Shown here: one piece after another, positions 27,213-36,106 of the stretch | Layout of the letters: every line of letters starts with the position of its first letter | How positions within the stretch are numbered: position 1 is the stretch's first letter | The notes under the pieces: model-generated | What the model was told of the DNA's origin: nothing | Seen by the model: only the letters and a program-made list of their open reading frames with translations | The model's database searches: none | Position numbers and translations under genes: made by a program | Source: SABI01 sp964453215 | GTDB taxonomy: Bacteria > Spirochaetota > Spirochaetia > Sphaerochaetales > Sphaerochaetaceae | Assembly (NCBI GenBank): GCA_964453215.1 | Contig: CAYVRR010000003.1 | Coordinates: 1-64,000 of the forward strand | Direction: 5' to 3' | Length of the DNA stretch: 64,000 nucleotides

Positions 27213-28145
27213 GTGTCCGTAGTCACTATGAAAAGCCTGCTTGAATCAGGCGTACATTTTGGTCACCAAACCAAAAGATGGAATCCAAAAATGGCCCGCT
27301 TTATCTTCTCAGAAAGAAACGGGATCCATATCATCGATTTACAAAAAACAAGTGCTTGTATTGTTGAAGCGTATGACGCTGTAAGAGCCCAAGTAAAAGA
27401 TGGCAAACATATTTTATTTATTGGGACAAAGAAACAAGCACAACAAACAATTGAAGCAGAAGCAAAACGCTGTGGTATGCCATACATCAACAATCGTTGG
27501 CTCGGTGGTATGCTTACAAACTTCACTACTATCAAAAAATCTATTAATCGTCTCAAGAAATTAGAGAAAGAAGAACTTGATGGTACATTACAAAGTTACA
27601 CCAAAAAAGAGATTGCTTTACATCAAAAAGAGAAAGCAAAGTTAGAAAAAAACCTTGGTGGTATCAAAGAGATGAAAGAGTTGCCTGGTGCAATCTTTAT
27701 CATTGATACAAAAAAGGAAGCTATTGCTGTTGCAGAAGCAAAACGCTTAGGCATTCCAGTAATTGCAGTTGTTGATACTAACTGTGATCCAACAAACATT
27801 GATTACCCTATCCCAGGAAATGATGATGCCATTAGAGCTATCTCTTTATTTGTAGAAATTATTGCTAATGCAGTTCTTGATGCAGACAATGAAGTTGGTA
27901 TTGAAATTATCGAAACTCTTCCTGACCTTAATGCTCCTGAAGAAGTAGCACTAGAAGAAGAAGTTGTAGTAGAAGATGATGAAGAAGTAGTTTTTGCTAC
28001 TGATGATGAACATACTGATTTTACTAAATTCGATGTTGATTTGAAAAAAGAAGAAGAAAAAGTTGAAGAAGTCTCTAAAGTAAAGGCTGTCAAAGTTACC
28101 GAAGGTGGCATTGAAGTTGACGAAGAAATTCTTTACGAAGACTAA
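27213..28145 (+). CDS. rpsB: 30S ribosomal protein uS2
   Basis: 310 aa. The S2 core is complete: MKSLLESGVHFGHQTKRWNPKM, FIFSERNGIHIIDLQKT, NNRWLGGMLTNF, GAIFIIDTKKEAIAVAEAKRLGIPVIAVVDTNCDP. GTG 27213 is chosen over the longer frame at 27183 because AGGAGG lies 4 nt upstream and the N-terminus SVVTMKSLLE matches spirochaete S2. The last ~75 residues are a strongly acidic extension (EEVALEEEVVVEDDEE) beyond the usual S2 end. First gene of rpsB-tsf-frr-uppS-cdsA. Confidence 0.96.
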   Translation: MSVVTMKSLLESGVHFGHQTKRWNPKMARFIFSERNGIHIIDLQKTSACIVEAYDAVRAQVKDGKHILFIGTKKQAQQTIEAEAKRCGMPYINNRWLGGMLTNFTTIKKSINRLKKLEKEELDGTLQSYTKKEIALHQKEKAKLEKNLGGIKEMKELPGAIFIIDTKKEAIAVAEAKRLGIPVIAVVDTNCDPTNIDYPIPGNDDAIRAISLFVEIIANAVLDADNEVGIEIIETLPDLNAPEEVALEEEVVVEDDEEVVFATDDEHTDFTKFDVDLKKEEEKVEEVSKVKAVKVTEGGIEVDEEILYED

Positions 28146-28166
28146 GATTGAATTGAGGAGATAGTC

Positions 28167-29009
28167 GTGGAAATTAGCGCAAAAATAGTTAAAGCACTGC
28201 GTGATGCAACAGGCGCAGGGATGATGGATTGTAAGAAAGCATTAGTTGAAGCCAATGGGGACTCAGCTAAAGCTGAAAAATTACTAAAAGAAATGGGTCT
28301 TGCTGCAGTTGCAAAACGTGCAGGGAGAGCTACAAATAATGGTCGTGCTTTTACCTTAGTGAAAGATGGAAAGGCTGTGATACTTGAAATGGCCAGTGAA
28401 ACTGACTTTGTTGCTCGAAACAAAGACTTTATTGCACTTGGTGAAGAACTTTGTAATGATGTTATTGATAATAACTATACAGAGATTGTCCCATCTCTTG
28501 AATCAAAGGTAGAACTACTGATTACTAAGATTAAAGAGAACATGTCTTTAAAAAGATTTGAGTTGTGGAATGTTGATGAAAACACTTTAGTTAGTCAATA
28601 TGTTCATGGCGAGGGCACACTTGCTACAATAGTAGCTCTTCATGCTTCTGATAAAAATGTACTTTCTCAAGAGAGTGTCGTAAATTTATCAAATGACCTT
28701 GCCCTCCACGTTGCAGCATTTAGTCCCCTTTATCTTGATAAGAGTAAAGTTGATGAAGAATATGTGAAAGAAAACACTGAGATTTTTACAAACCAAACAC
28801 TTGCTTTAGGAAAACCTGAAAAAGTTATTCCTGGCATTGTAGCTGGTAAACTCAATAAGCATTTCACTGAAATTTGTTTTATGCAACAACCCTTTGTTAA
28901 AGATGATTCGATAAGTGTAGAAAATGCTATTCAACAAGTAGGAAAAGAAGTTGGAGCGACACTAAGTGTCTCTCAATATGTTATCTACAAAGTTGGAGTA
29001 GAGGCTTAA
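28167..29009 (+). CDS. tsf: elongation factor Ts
   Basis: Nucleotide exchange factor for EF-Tu, 280 aa. The N-terminal UBA-like region and signature LRDATGAGMMDCKKALVEANGD are clear, followed by ASETDFVARNKDF, which contacts EF-Tu. It starts at GTG 28167 with GAGGAG 6 nt upstream, 21 nt after rpsB. Standard rpsB-tsf pair. Confidence 0.96.
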   Translation: MEISAKIVKALRDATGAGMMDCKKALVEANGDSAKAEKLLKEMGLAAVAKRAGRATNNGRAFTLVKDGKAVILEMASETDFVARNKDFIALGEELCNDVIDNNYTEIVPSLESKVELLITKIKENMSLKRFELWNVDENTLVSQYVHGEGTLATIVALHASDKNVLSQESVVNLSNDLALHVAAFSPLYLDKSKVDEEYVKENTEIFTNQTLALGKPEKVIPGIVAGKLNKHFTEICFMQQPFVKDDSISVENAIQQVGKEVGATLSVSQYVIYKVGVEA

Positions 29010-29028
29010 ATTAGATATTACATACCAG

Positions 29029-29056
29029 ACCGTCTAGTAATAGGCGGTTTGTTTTG
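29029..29056 (+). terminator. tsf-frr intergenic hairpin (terminator/attenuator)
   Basis: ACCG-T-CTA (29029-29036), a GTAA loop, TAG-G-CGGT (29041-29048), with one G-T wobble, then TTTGTTTT. The shape fits a weak intrinsic terminator that would lower frr and downstream expression relative to rpsB-tsf. The frr ribosome site begins right after it. Confidence 0.5.
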
Positions 29057-29065
29057 GAGTTTGAT

Positions 29066-29620
29066 ATGAAAGATGTTTTAGATGCCTGTGAAGAAAAAAT
29101 GGGTAAAAGTGTAGCGAGCTTAGAAATTGAGTATAGTGCTCTTAGAACTGGTAGAGCAACTGCTGCTCTTTTTGACAAAATTAAGGTTGACTATTATGGA
29201 ACAGAGACACCACTAGCCCAAGTTGCTAGTATCAGTGTGCCAGAAGCTCGCCTTGTTGTTATTCAACCTTGGGATAAGAGTTTACTTGGCCCAATTGAAA
29301 AAGCTATACTAAAGTCTGAACTTGGATTTAACCCCAATAATGATGGTAAACTTCTTAGAATTAACTTTCCTCCCCTTACTGAACAAAGAAGAAAAGAACT
29401 TGCAAAAAGTGCCAAGAACATGAGTGAGCAATATAAAATTGCTATTCGAAATGTTCGTCGAGATGGTATTGATGAGCTCAAAAAAATGGAAAAAGCAAGT
29501 ACTATCAGTGAGGATGAACTTAAAGATGGTGAAACTAAGATGCAAAAATTAACTGACTCTTATATTAATCAGATTAGTGAACTTGCAATTGAAAAAGAGA
29601 AAGAAATCTTAGAAATCTGA
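29066..29620 (+). CDS. frr: ribosome recycling factor
   Basis: 184 aa. Splits post-termination ribosomes together with EF-G. The core pattern is present: LRTGRATAALFDKIKVDYYG-x-PL, QVASISVPEARLVVIQPWDKS, IRINFPPLTEQRRKEL-type stretch (LLRINFPPLTEQRRKELAK), and AIRNVRRDGIDELKKM. ATG 29066 is preferred over TTG 29054: GGAG lies just upstream. Its context with two EF-Gs nearby is notable because one spirochaete EF-G may specialise in recycling. Confidence 0.95.
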   Translation: MKDVLDACEEKMGKSVASLEIEYSALRTGRATAALFDKIKVDYYGTETPLAQVASISVPEARLVVIQPWDKSLLGPIEKAILKSELGFNPNNDGKLLRINFPPLTEQRRKELAKSAKNMSEQYKIAIRNVRRDGIDELKKMEKASTISEDELKDGETKMQKLTDSYINQISELAIEKEKEILEI

Positions 29621-29640
29621 TATTATTATAAGAGACAAAC

Positions 29641-30348
29641 ATGCACGATGAAAAGAATATACCTACACATATTGGCATTATAATGGATGGCAATGGGAGG
29701 TGGGCAACAAAGCGCTCACTTCCCAGAACAGCTGGCCATTTTGAGGGTGTCAAAGCTGCAAAGCGTATTGTAAAAGCAGCAAAAGAATCAAATATCCCAT
29801 TTCTTACTTTTTATGTATTTTCTACAGAGAATTGGTGTCGTCCTCCTAAAGAGGTCGAATATTTAATGAATCTCCTTTCCACTCGATTATTTAGTGAAAC
29901 TGATTTTTATCATCGTCTCGGTGCAAGAATCCTTATTAGGGGAGATATGTCCTCCTTTTCAGAGAAACTAAAAGATAGTGTCCTCGCTACTATGGAAGAG
30001 ACAAAACATAATACAGCAATTACTGTCACTCTTGCAGTAAATTATGGGGGACAAGATGAAATAGTGCGTGCTGTGAACAAATGGATCGAATCACCTAATC
30101 ACTCATCCCATATTACTAAAAATGTGTTAAGGGAGCACCTTGATCTCTCTTTTATCCCTCCAGTTGATTATATCATCCGTAGTGGTGGTGAAAAACGGTT
30201 AAGTAACTTTTTATTGTGGGATGCAGCATATGCAGAACTAGCTTTTGTTGATACTCTATGGCCAGATTGGAATGAAAAAGAATTTATTGCTGTACTAGAT
30301 GAGTATAAGCATAGAGCAAGAAGATTTGGAGGGGTGTGTGATGAATAG
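29641..30348 (+). CDS. uppS: isoprenyl transferase (undecaprenyl diphosphate synthase)
   Basis: A cis-prenyltransferase of 235 aa making the C55 lipid carrier for cell-wall synthesis. Motifs: HIGIIMDGNGRWA with the catalytic Asp, GHFEGVKAAKRIV, FYVFSTENWCRP, DYIIRSGGEKRLSNFLLWDAAYAEL. Full length. The 3' end overlaps cdsA by 8 bp. Confidence 0.95.
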   Translation: MHDEKNIPTHIGIIMDGNGRWATKRSLPRTAGHFEGVKAAKRIVKAAKESNIPFLTFYVFSTENWCRPPKEVEYLMNLLSTRLFSETDFYHRLGARILIRGDMSSFSEKLKDSVLATMEETKHNTAITVTLAVNYGGQDEIVRAVNKWIESPNHSSHITKNVLREHLDLSFIPPVDYIIRSGGEKRLSNFLLWDAAYAELAFVDTLWPDWNEKEFIAVLDEYKHRARRFGGVCDE

Positions 30349-31186
30349 TGTAGTGAAACGAGTTCTTCTTACCTTTACTGCTGTGCCTGCACTCTTTTCT
30401 CTTATCTTTTTCTTTCCGATGTATAACCATCTTCCATTTGCTATTCTTGTTGTCCTTGCAGTAATTGCAGGGAGTATTGAGATGGGGAGAATAATATTTT
30501 CTGCTTCTGTAAAAGAGTATCTTCATATTGTTATACTCTCATCTTTTATACCTGTTTTTACCTATATAGATGTAGCCTTTTTTAGTCAGTACAATATTCT
30601 CACCCTGTATTTGATGACTCTTATTACCATGTGCATGGCAAGGGAGATATATAGGGGTTCTATCGATTCTTTTACATCATCGATAGAGCATGTTGGACTC
30701 TCTTTATTACTTATTCTATACCCAGGTGGGTTAAGTATTTTTCTCATTAAAATCCTTTTTCTTCCCTACCCCACCGAGTTAACTCTCCTATTATTCCTTC
30801 TTGTATTTGGAAATGATACATTTGCCTATGTCTTTGGGATGCTTTTTGGAAAAGGAAACCGCAATATTATCAAAGTAAGTCCTAATAAGAGTATAGCTGG
30901 GTTTATAGGGGGTCTTCTCATGACATTTCTTATTGCCATCTTATTTAGACAATTTGTCCCCCATATGTCTTCATTTTTTACCATCTTACAGGTCACGATA
31001 CTTGCAATTATCATAGGGATAATTGCTAATATTGGTGATTTAGTAGAATCTACCTTTAAACGAAGTGCAAAGGTGAAGGACTCAGGAACTATAATTTTGG
31101 GTCGTGGCGGAATTATGGATTCAATTGATTCACTTATCTTGAGTGCTCCATTTTTCACGTTGCTCATTTCTTTGTATATAGTATAA
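30341..31186 (+). CDS. cdsA: phosphatidate cytidylyltransferase
   Basis: A membrane enzyme forming CDP-diacylglycerol, 281 aa, with about seven to eight hydrophobic segments. The C-terminal signature SxSKRxxKDxx...GRGGIMDSIDSL is present as STFKRSAKVKDSGTIILGRGGIMDSIDSLI. ATG 30341 overlaps the uppS stop and is preferred over the longer frame at 30299. In Treponema the next genes are dxr and rseP; here a catabolic island intervenes. No clear terminator was found after it. Confidence 0.93.
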   Translation: MNSVVKRVLLTFTAVPALFSLIFFFPMYNHLPFAILVVLAVIAGSIEMGRIIFSASVKEYLHIVILSSFIPVFTYIDVAFFSQYNILTLYLMTLITMCMAREIYRGSIDSFTSSIEHVGLSLLLILYPGGLSIFLIKILFLPYPTELTLLLFLLVFGNDTFAYVFGMLFGKGNRNIIKVSPNKSIAGFIGGLLMTFLIAILFRQFVPHMSSFFTILQVTILAIIIGIIANIGDLVESTFKRSAKVKDSGTIILGRGGIMDSIDSLILSAPFFTLLISLYIV

Positions 31187-31321
31187 AAAAGACTATTACT
31201 CATCCTTCTTTGTGTACGTGCTAAACGAGGTATTTTTTATGAATAAGAACAAATGTCTTACCTCATATTCTAACCAAAATCTCTCTTTTTAGCCTATTTT
31301 TGCCTATATTCAACCAATTTT

Positions 31322-31353
31322 TTAACAAGTGACCTCACTTTTAGTATATACTA
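31322..31353 (+). promoter_or_regulatory. promoter with palindrome before the SorC-type regulator
   Basis: TTAACA (31322-31327), 17 nt, TATATA (31345-31350). The perfect 12-bp palindrome TAGTATATACTA (31342-31353) covers the -10. An autoregulatory operator for the SorC protein is a reasonable inference. The 31187-31321 stretch before it shows nothing else clear. Confidence 0.5.
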
Positions 31354-31430
31354 GTAATTGCTTTGTAGTAGCATAACAGGTGCATCTGTTAGCATCCTTT
31401 TTATCAAGACATCTAATGAGGAGTTATGGC

Positions 31431-32372
31431 ATGCAGAAGGATAGAGATTTTCTGATCAAAATAGCACAATCTTATTATATTAAGAAAAAGAGTCAGCAAG
31501 AAATTGCTGATGAATTTAATATACCTCGTCCCACTGTTTCTAATTTGTTAAAACTGTGTAGAGAAACTGGTATAGTAGAAATTAGGGTGAAAGAGGGCTC
31601 ACCAGAGACGAGTTTACTTGGGGAAGCTATAGAGAAGAAGTATGGCCTTCATAAGGTTATTGTAATTCCCTCTACAGAAGATCGAATATCTTTATTTAAC
31701 AATATTGGAAAAGAGGCAGCATTTTATACAAATTCAATACTCCATGCAGGGATACACATTGGCATTGCGTGGGGCACTACGTTGTATCAGATGGTTCACC
31801 AGATGAACACACAAACTATTACAGACTCAAGTGTTGTTCAGCTTATGGGGGGCTTTGGTGCTTCTAATCCCCAGTATGATGGATCTGAACTAGCGAGAGA
31901 GTTATCTAAACGTCTTGAATCAGTATATTATCCCCTTCAATGCCCTGTTATAGTAAAAAATGTTGAAGTGAAAGAGTTGCTTATGGAAGAGCCTTGGATT
32001 TATAAAACTCTTGAAATGATGAAAAACCTCGATATCGCATTTGTGGGGATCAGCTCTAATAAACCTGAGAAAAGCTCTTTAGTAAAAGCAGGATTTCTTT
32101 CAATGAAAGAGGCTAATGATTTATATCATTCGGGTGCTGTTGGTCACTTATGTGGCTATAGTTATGATAAAGATGGGAAATGGATGGATGTTTCTGCAAA
32201 TCATAGAATCATAGGGATCTCTTTTTCTGATTTCCTTCAAATTCCATTGAGAGTTGGTATTGCCTGTGGCAGTGAAAAAGCTGAAGCAATACAAGCGGCT
32301 TTGGTTGGAGGGCATCTGACTACCCTCATTACAGACCAAAGTGTTGCCGCTCGTATTATTCATGACATGTAA
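31431..32372 (+). CDS. SorC-family sugar-responsive transcriptional regulator
   Basis: 313 aa. The N-terminal HTH (YYIKKKSQQEIADEFNIPRPTVSNLLKLCRETGIVEI) is followed by a SorC effector-binding domain (IGIAWGTTLYQMV, VVQLMGGFGA, VGHLCGYSYDKDG, RVGIACGSEKAEAIQAALVGGHLTTLITD). SorC proteins respond to phosphorylated sugars. ATG 31431 has GAGGAG 7 nt upstream and is preferred over the longer frame at 31380. It faces the pyruvate dehydrogenase operon, with 9 bp between stops, so it may control that operon or the kinase arms beyond. Confidence 0.9.
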   Translation: MQKDRDFLIKIAQSYYIKKKSQQEIADEFNIPRPTVSNLLKLCRETGIVEIRVKEGSPETSLLGEAIEKKYGLHKVIVIPSTEDRISLFNNIGKEAAFYTNSILHAGIHIGIAWGTTLYQMVHQMNTQTITDSSVVQLMGGFGASNPQYDGSELARELSKRLESVYYPLQCPVIVKNVEVKELLMEEPWIYKTLEMMKNLDIAFVGISSNKPEKSSLVKAGFLSMKEANDLYHSGAVGHLCGYSYDKDGKWMDVSANHRIIGISFSDFLQIPLRVGIACGSEKAEAIQAALVGGHLTTLITDQSVAARIIHDM

Positions 32373-32381
32373 TGTGATGAG

Positions 32382-33779
32382 TTAGTAGATTGAGTGAAGT
32401 GACTCTTTTAGTGCATCTGCACCAGCTTCCATAATAGCTTCTGAAAGAGTTGGGTGTGCATGTATAATACCTTTTAATTCATGCACAGTTATCTCTTGAC
32501 TCATTAATGTGGCAGCTTCATTAATTAATTCACTTGCACTTGATCCAATAATATGTACTCCAAGGATTTCTCCATATCTTTTATCAGAAACAATTTCAAC
32601 ATACCCATCTGTTTCACCACTAGAAAGTGATCTTCCATTTGCCATAAAATTAAATCTTCCGCTCGCTACTTCATATCCTTTTTCAGTAGCTTCTTGAGTA
32701 CTCATTCCGATCGTGCCAATTTCTGGATGGCTATAGACTACTGAAGGGACAAAGCGTAAATCAGCTCTCTTTTTCTCAATTTTTAGGTCTACTTTAGCAT
32801 AAGAGACAGCATTAATTGCAGCTACTTCCCCCATATGGTAGGCAGCGTGGGCAAGGAGTTTTTTCCCATTCATATCACCTGGGCAAAAGATTCCATCAAT
32901 ACTACTCTCCATATACTCATTTACTTGTACAAAACCGTTCTCTAAAATAAGATGGCTAATTTTTTGTATTGCTGATACATCTGGAGTTCTTCCAATAGAG
33001 AGTAAAGCTCTAGAGGTCGTTATAGATGAACCATTAGAAAGAACAAGGTTGATACCATCATCATTATCGAGCACTTCAACTACTGAGGTGTCACAAATGA
33101 ATTCTATCCCCTTTTTTTTATATTTCTTTACTAGGGTATCTCGTAGTTCTTTATCAATAAAAGACAATACATCAGGAAGTCCTTCAATGACAGTTACTTG
33201 AGACCCGAAAGATGAGAATATTGTTGCTATTTCAAGCCCAATAACTCCCCCTCCTATCACAGCGAGACTTTTTGGGATGTAGGGGATTTCAAGTATCTGG
33301 GTACTGTTAAGAACTTTTTCATTTTCAATTCCAGGAATCGGAACTACTCTACTATGAGTTCCAGTTGCGAGAATAATTGCTTTACACTCTAACATGGTTT
33401 TTTCGCCAACTTTTACAGTTGTAGCATTTTCTATTGTGGCACTTTCATGAAACACTTCAATGTTATTCGTTTTTAATAAAGCTTTCACTCCTTGTACTAA
33501 CTTTTTTACAGCCTTATCTTTCTCTTTATGTACTTGGCTCATATCAATTTCAAACGAGGGATCTATTTGTATTCCCCTTTTCTTGAAAGCAGAGAGAGAA
33601 TCTATCAAATGAGCGGTGTGAAGAAGATGCTTTGTTGGGATACACCCACGGTTTAAGCAGGTGCCTCCTATCTCCGATTTTTCTACTAAGGCAACTTTTG
33701 CCCCGAGGCGAGATGCTTTAATTGCAGCACTATATCCTGCAGGGCCTCCACCTACGACGACAATATCATATGTATTCAT
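32382..33779 (-). CDS. lpdA: dihydrolipoyl dehydrogenase (E3)
   Basis: FAD/NAD flavoprotein of 465 aa that reoxidises lipoamide in 2-oxoacid dehydrogenase complexes. It has the FAD motif VVVGGGPAGYSAAIKA, the redox disulfide GGTCLNRGCIPTK, the NAD motif VIGGGVIGLEIA, the second FAD motif IFCPGDMNG, and the C-terminal catalytic His in HAHPTLSEAIMEA. Last gene of the E1alpha-E1beta-E2-E3 operon (22-nt gap after E2). Confidence 0.95.
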   Translation of the reverse strand: MNTYDIVVVGGGPAGYSAAIKASRLGAKVALVEKSEIGGTCLNRGCIPTKHLLHTAHLIDSLSAFKKRGIQIDPSFEIDMSQVHKEKDKAVKKLVQGVKALLKTNNIEVFHESATIENATTVKVGEKTMLECKAIILATGTHSRVVPIPGIENEKVLNSTQILEIPYIPKSLAVIGGGVIGLEIATIFSSFGSQVTVIEGLPDVLSFIDKELRDTLVKKYKKKGIEFICDTSVVEVLDNDDGINLVLSNGSSITTSRALLSIGRTPDVSAIQKISHLILENGFVQVNEYMESSIDGIFCPGDMNGKKLLAHAAYHMGEVAAINAVSYAKVDLKIEKKRADLRFVPSVVYSHPEIGTIGMSTQEATEKGYEVASGRFNFMANGRSLSSGETDGYVEIVSDKRYGEILGVHIIGSSASELINEAATLMSQEITVHELKGIIHAHPTLSEAIMEAGADALKESLHSIY

Positions 33780-33801
33780 CTATATATCTCCACTTTTTTA
33801 A

Positions 33802-35100
33802 TCACACGAGAAATGAGTAAGGATGTTCGAGGCTGTGAATTAAAGCTTGCATAAACTCTGCAGCTTCAGAGCCATCAATTATTCGATGGTCGAATGTGAG
33901 ACTTAATCCAATTTTCTTTACCACTACAAGCTCGCCCATCTGTATTGCAGGGACATCCTCAATAGCACACACACCAAGAATTGCAGCCTCTGGAGAATTA
34001 ATTATTGGATTAAAGGAGAGAATACCCCACTTGCCAACGTTTGTAATCGTAAAGGTTGAGCCTTGTAGCTCATCACTTTTCAATTCACCTTTTCTCCCTT
34101 TTTCAACAAGGAGAGATGCGTGTTTAGAAAGTTGTGATAAACTCATTCGATCGGCATCTTTTATCACTGCAACAAGTAATCCCTTTTCGGATGCTATTGC
34201 CATTCCAAGATGTACATTGCCATGGAGAGTAACTATATCTTTATCAATAGATGAATTCATGATGGGGAAAGATGGAAGTAATTTGCTTGTTGCAAGCATT
34301 ATGAGGTCATTAATTGAGATGTGGAGGTTCGTTGTTTCATTAATCTGTTTTCGAATCTTGAGTAAATCAGTAACATCAGCTTTTGCGTGTTCTGTGACCA
34401 TTGGAATAGTTGTATGAGAGTATACCATTCTTTCGCCTGTGATTTTTTTCACTTTATTCAATCGAATTGTAGTAGATTCTCTAACTTCATTACCGATGAA
34501 AGTAGGTTGATGTTCTTTTGGAAGATCTGTTGAATAAATCTTGCCTTGATACCCACTTCCCTTAACGTGGTCAAGTTGTATTTTTTTATCATGAGCCATA
34601 CGTGAAGCAAGTGGTGTTGCTTTTACTTTGGTCGCTTCAAACGTTACTACATCAATTTCTTTTACTTCATTATGAGATCCAGATGGAGGAATATGGGAAA
34701 TATCTAGGTTTCTCTCTCTTGCCACTCTTCTTGCAGCTGGAGTTGCTTTTGTTTTCCCATCTACTACATCTTCTTCTATTTTAGGGACAGATATGCTCTC
34801 TTTTTGAGGTTCTTCCCCTCTAGTTTCAACAGGATGAGTATCTGTGTGTGGTACTTTTTCTCCTGGTTCTCCTAGCCATGCTATGGGGAGGGTTACTTTT
34901 ACTGTTGAGCCAGCTGGGTAGAGTATTTCTAACACAGTCCCTTCATAATCAGATTCATACTCCATGGTAGATTTATCTGTTTCGAGTTCAGCGAGAATAT
35001 CTCCTTTGGAGACTTTATCACCCGGTTTTATAAACCATTCGATGATAGTTCCCTCTTCCATAGCCATTCCAGTTTTTGGCATAATAATTTCTTGAGCCAT
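33802..35100 (-). CDS. pdhC: dihydrolipoamide acyltransferase (E2)
   Basis: 432 aa. Residues 1-78 form one lipoyl domain (lipoyl Lys about K43 in ETDKSTMEYES). Two peripheral-subunit-binding-like segments follow: about 118-150 (KATPAARRVARERNLDISHI) and 159-192 (VKATPLASRMAHDKKIQLDHVKGSG). The catalytic domain ends with FDHRIIDGSEAAEFM carrying the active-site His. ATG 35100, with AAGGAG upstream, is the start; the frame upstream of it overlaps pdhB and is not coding. The acyl group could be acetyl from pyruvate or from acetoin; sequence alone does not settle this. Confidence 0.93.
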   Translation of the reverse strand: MAQEIIMPKTGMAMEEGTIIEWFIKPGDKVSKGDILAELETDKSTMEYESDYEGTVLEILYPAGSTVKVTLPIAWLGEPGEKVPHTDTHPVETRGEEPQKESISVPKIEEDVVDGKTKATPAARRVARERNLDISHIPPSGSHNEVKEIDVVTFEATKVKATPLASRMAHDKKIQLDHVKGSGYQGKIYSTDLPKEHQPTFIGNEVRESTTIRLNKVKKITGERMVYSHTTIPMVTEHAKADVTDLLKIRKQINETTNLHISINDLIMLATSKLLPSFPIMNSSIDKDIVTLHGNVHLGMAIASEKGLLVAVIKDADRMSLSQLSKHASLLVEKGRKGELKSDELQGSTFTITNVGKWGILSFNPIINSPEAAILGVCAIEDVPAIQMGELVVVKKIGLSLTFDHRIIDGSEAAEFMQALIHSLEHPYSFLV

Positions 35101-35113
35101 GATATTCTCCTTA

Positions 35114-36097
35114 TTATGAGGTAAGCTCTTTGATTGCTTGAATAATTTTTTCTTCAGTTGGAACAACTTGTGCTTCAAGAGTTGGGTTATATGGAATTGG
35201 AACGTCGAGTCCACCAAGTCTCTTTATAGGAGCATCAAGATAGAAAAATGCTTCACTGTCAGCAATTACACTCACAAGTTCTGCTCCATACCCACCTCTT
35301 TGACAAGCTTCATAGACAACGAGGACTTTTCCAGTTTTTTTAGCTGATTCTATAATACACTTTTCATCAAGGGGGACAAGAGATCTAATATCGACAACTT
35401 CGATATCAATACCCTCCTTTGCTAATTGTTCAGCTACAAGTAAACACCTTCCTACCATCCGTCCATATGTGATAATAGAAACATCTTTTCCTTCCCTCTT
35501 TACATCTGCAACACCTAAAGGAATTTCATAATCATCTTCAATTTCAGGTACTGGTCCTTTTACTCTGTAAAGGAGTTTTTGTTCTATGAATACTACGGGG
35601 TTGTTATCTCGAATAGCAGCTTTAAGTAATCCTTTTGCATCAAACGGTGTTGAAGGAATTACTACTTTAAGTCCTGGTACATGGGCAACCCATGCTTCAA
35701 GGCTTTGACTGTGTTGTGCAGCTGCTCCTGTTCCACTTCCCCCTGGAGTTCTTAATACCATAGGTACAGATCCTTGTCCTCCAAACTGGAATCTATTCTT
35801 GGCAGCTTGGTTTACTAATGGTTCCATAGCGAGGGCCATAAAGTCACTAAACATTAATTCAACAATGGGCCTAAGTCCTGTCATCGCAGCGCCAGTAGCT
35901 GCTCCAACGATTGCAAGTTCTGATATCGGTGTATCGAGTACTCTTTCAGGTCCAAATTGTTCTATCATTCCACGGGAAACTCCAAAAGCTCCACCGTAAA
36001 CTCCAATATCTTCTCCCATGAATACAATGTTTGGATCTCTCTCCATCTCTTCACTCATCGCTTCATTTATTGCTTGGGCATATGTAATCTCTCTCAT
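35114..36097 (-). CDS. pdhB: 2-oxoacid dehydrogenase E1 component, beta subunit
   Basis: 327 aa, thiamine-diphosphate-dependent transketolase-like subunit. It starts ITYAQAINEAMSEEMERDPNIVFMGEDIG, carries the EL-type cofactor region (DTPISELAIVGAATGAAMTGLRPIVELMFSDF), and the C-terminal transketolase domain (VLVVYEACQRGGYGAELVS, RLGGLDVPIPYNPTLE). Gaps to neighbours are 9 and 13 nt. Pyruvate or acetoin dehydrogenase. Confidence 0.93.
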   Translation of the reverse strand: MREITYAQAINEAMSEEMERDPNIVFMGEDIGVYGGAFGVSRGMIEQFGPERVLDTPISELAIVGAATGAAMTGLRPIVELMFSDFMALAMEPLVNQAAKNRFQFGGQGSVPMVLRTPGGSGTGAAAQHSQSLEAWVAHVPGLKVVIPSTPFDAKGLLKAAIRDNNPVVFIEQKLLYRVKGPVPEIEDDYEIPLGVADVKREGKDVSIITYGRMVGRCLLVAEQLAKEGIDIEVVDIRSLVPLDEKCIIESAKKTGKVLVVYEACQRGGYGAELVSVIADSEAFFYLDAPIKRLGGLDVPIPYNPTLEAQVVPTEEKIIQAIKELTS

Positions 36098-36106
36098 ACT
36101 GATCTC

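Noticed and set aside
33896..34417. 173-codon frame antisense to the E2 gene
   Set aside because: Lies opposite the conserved E2 catalytic domain and has no independent signals.
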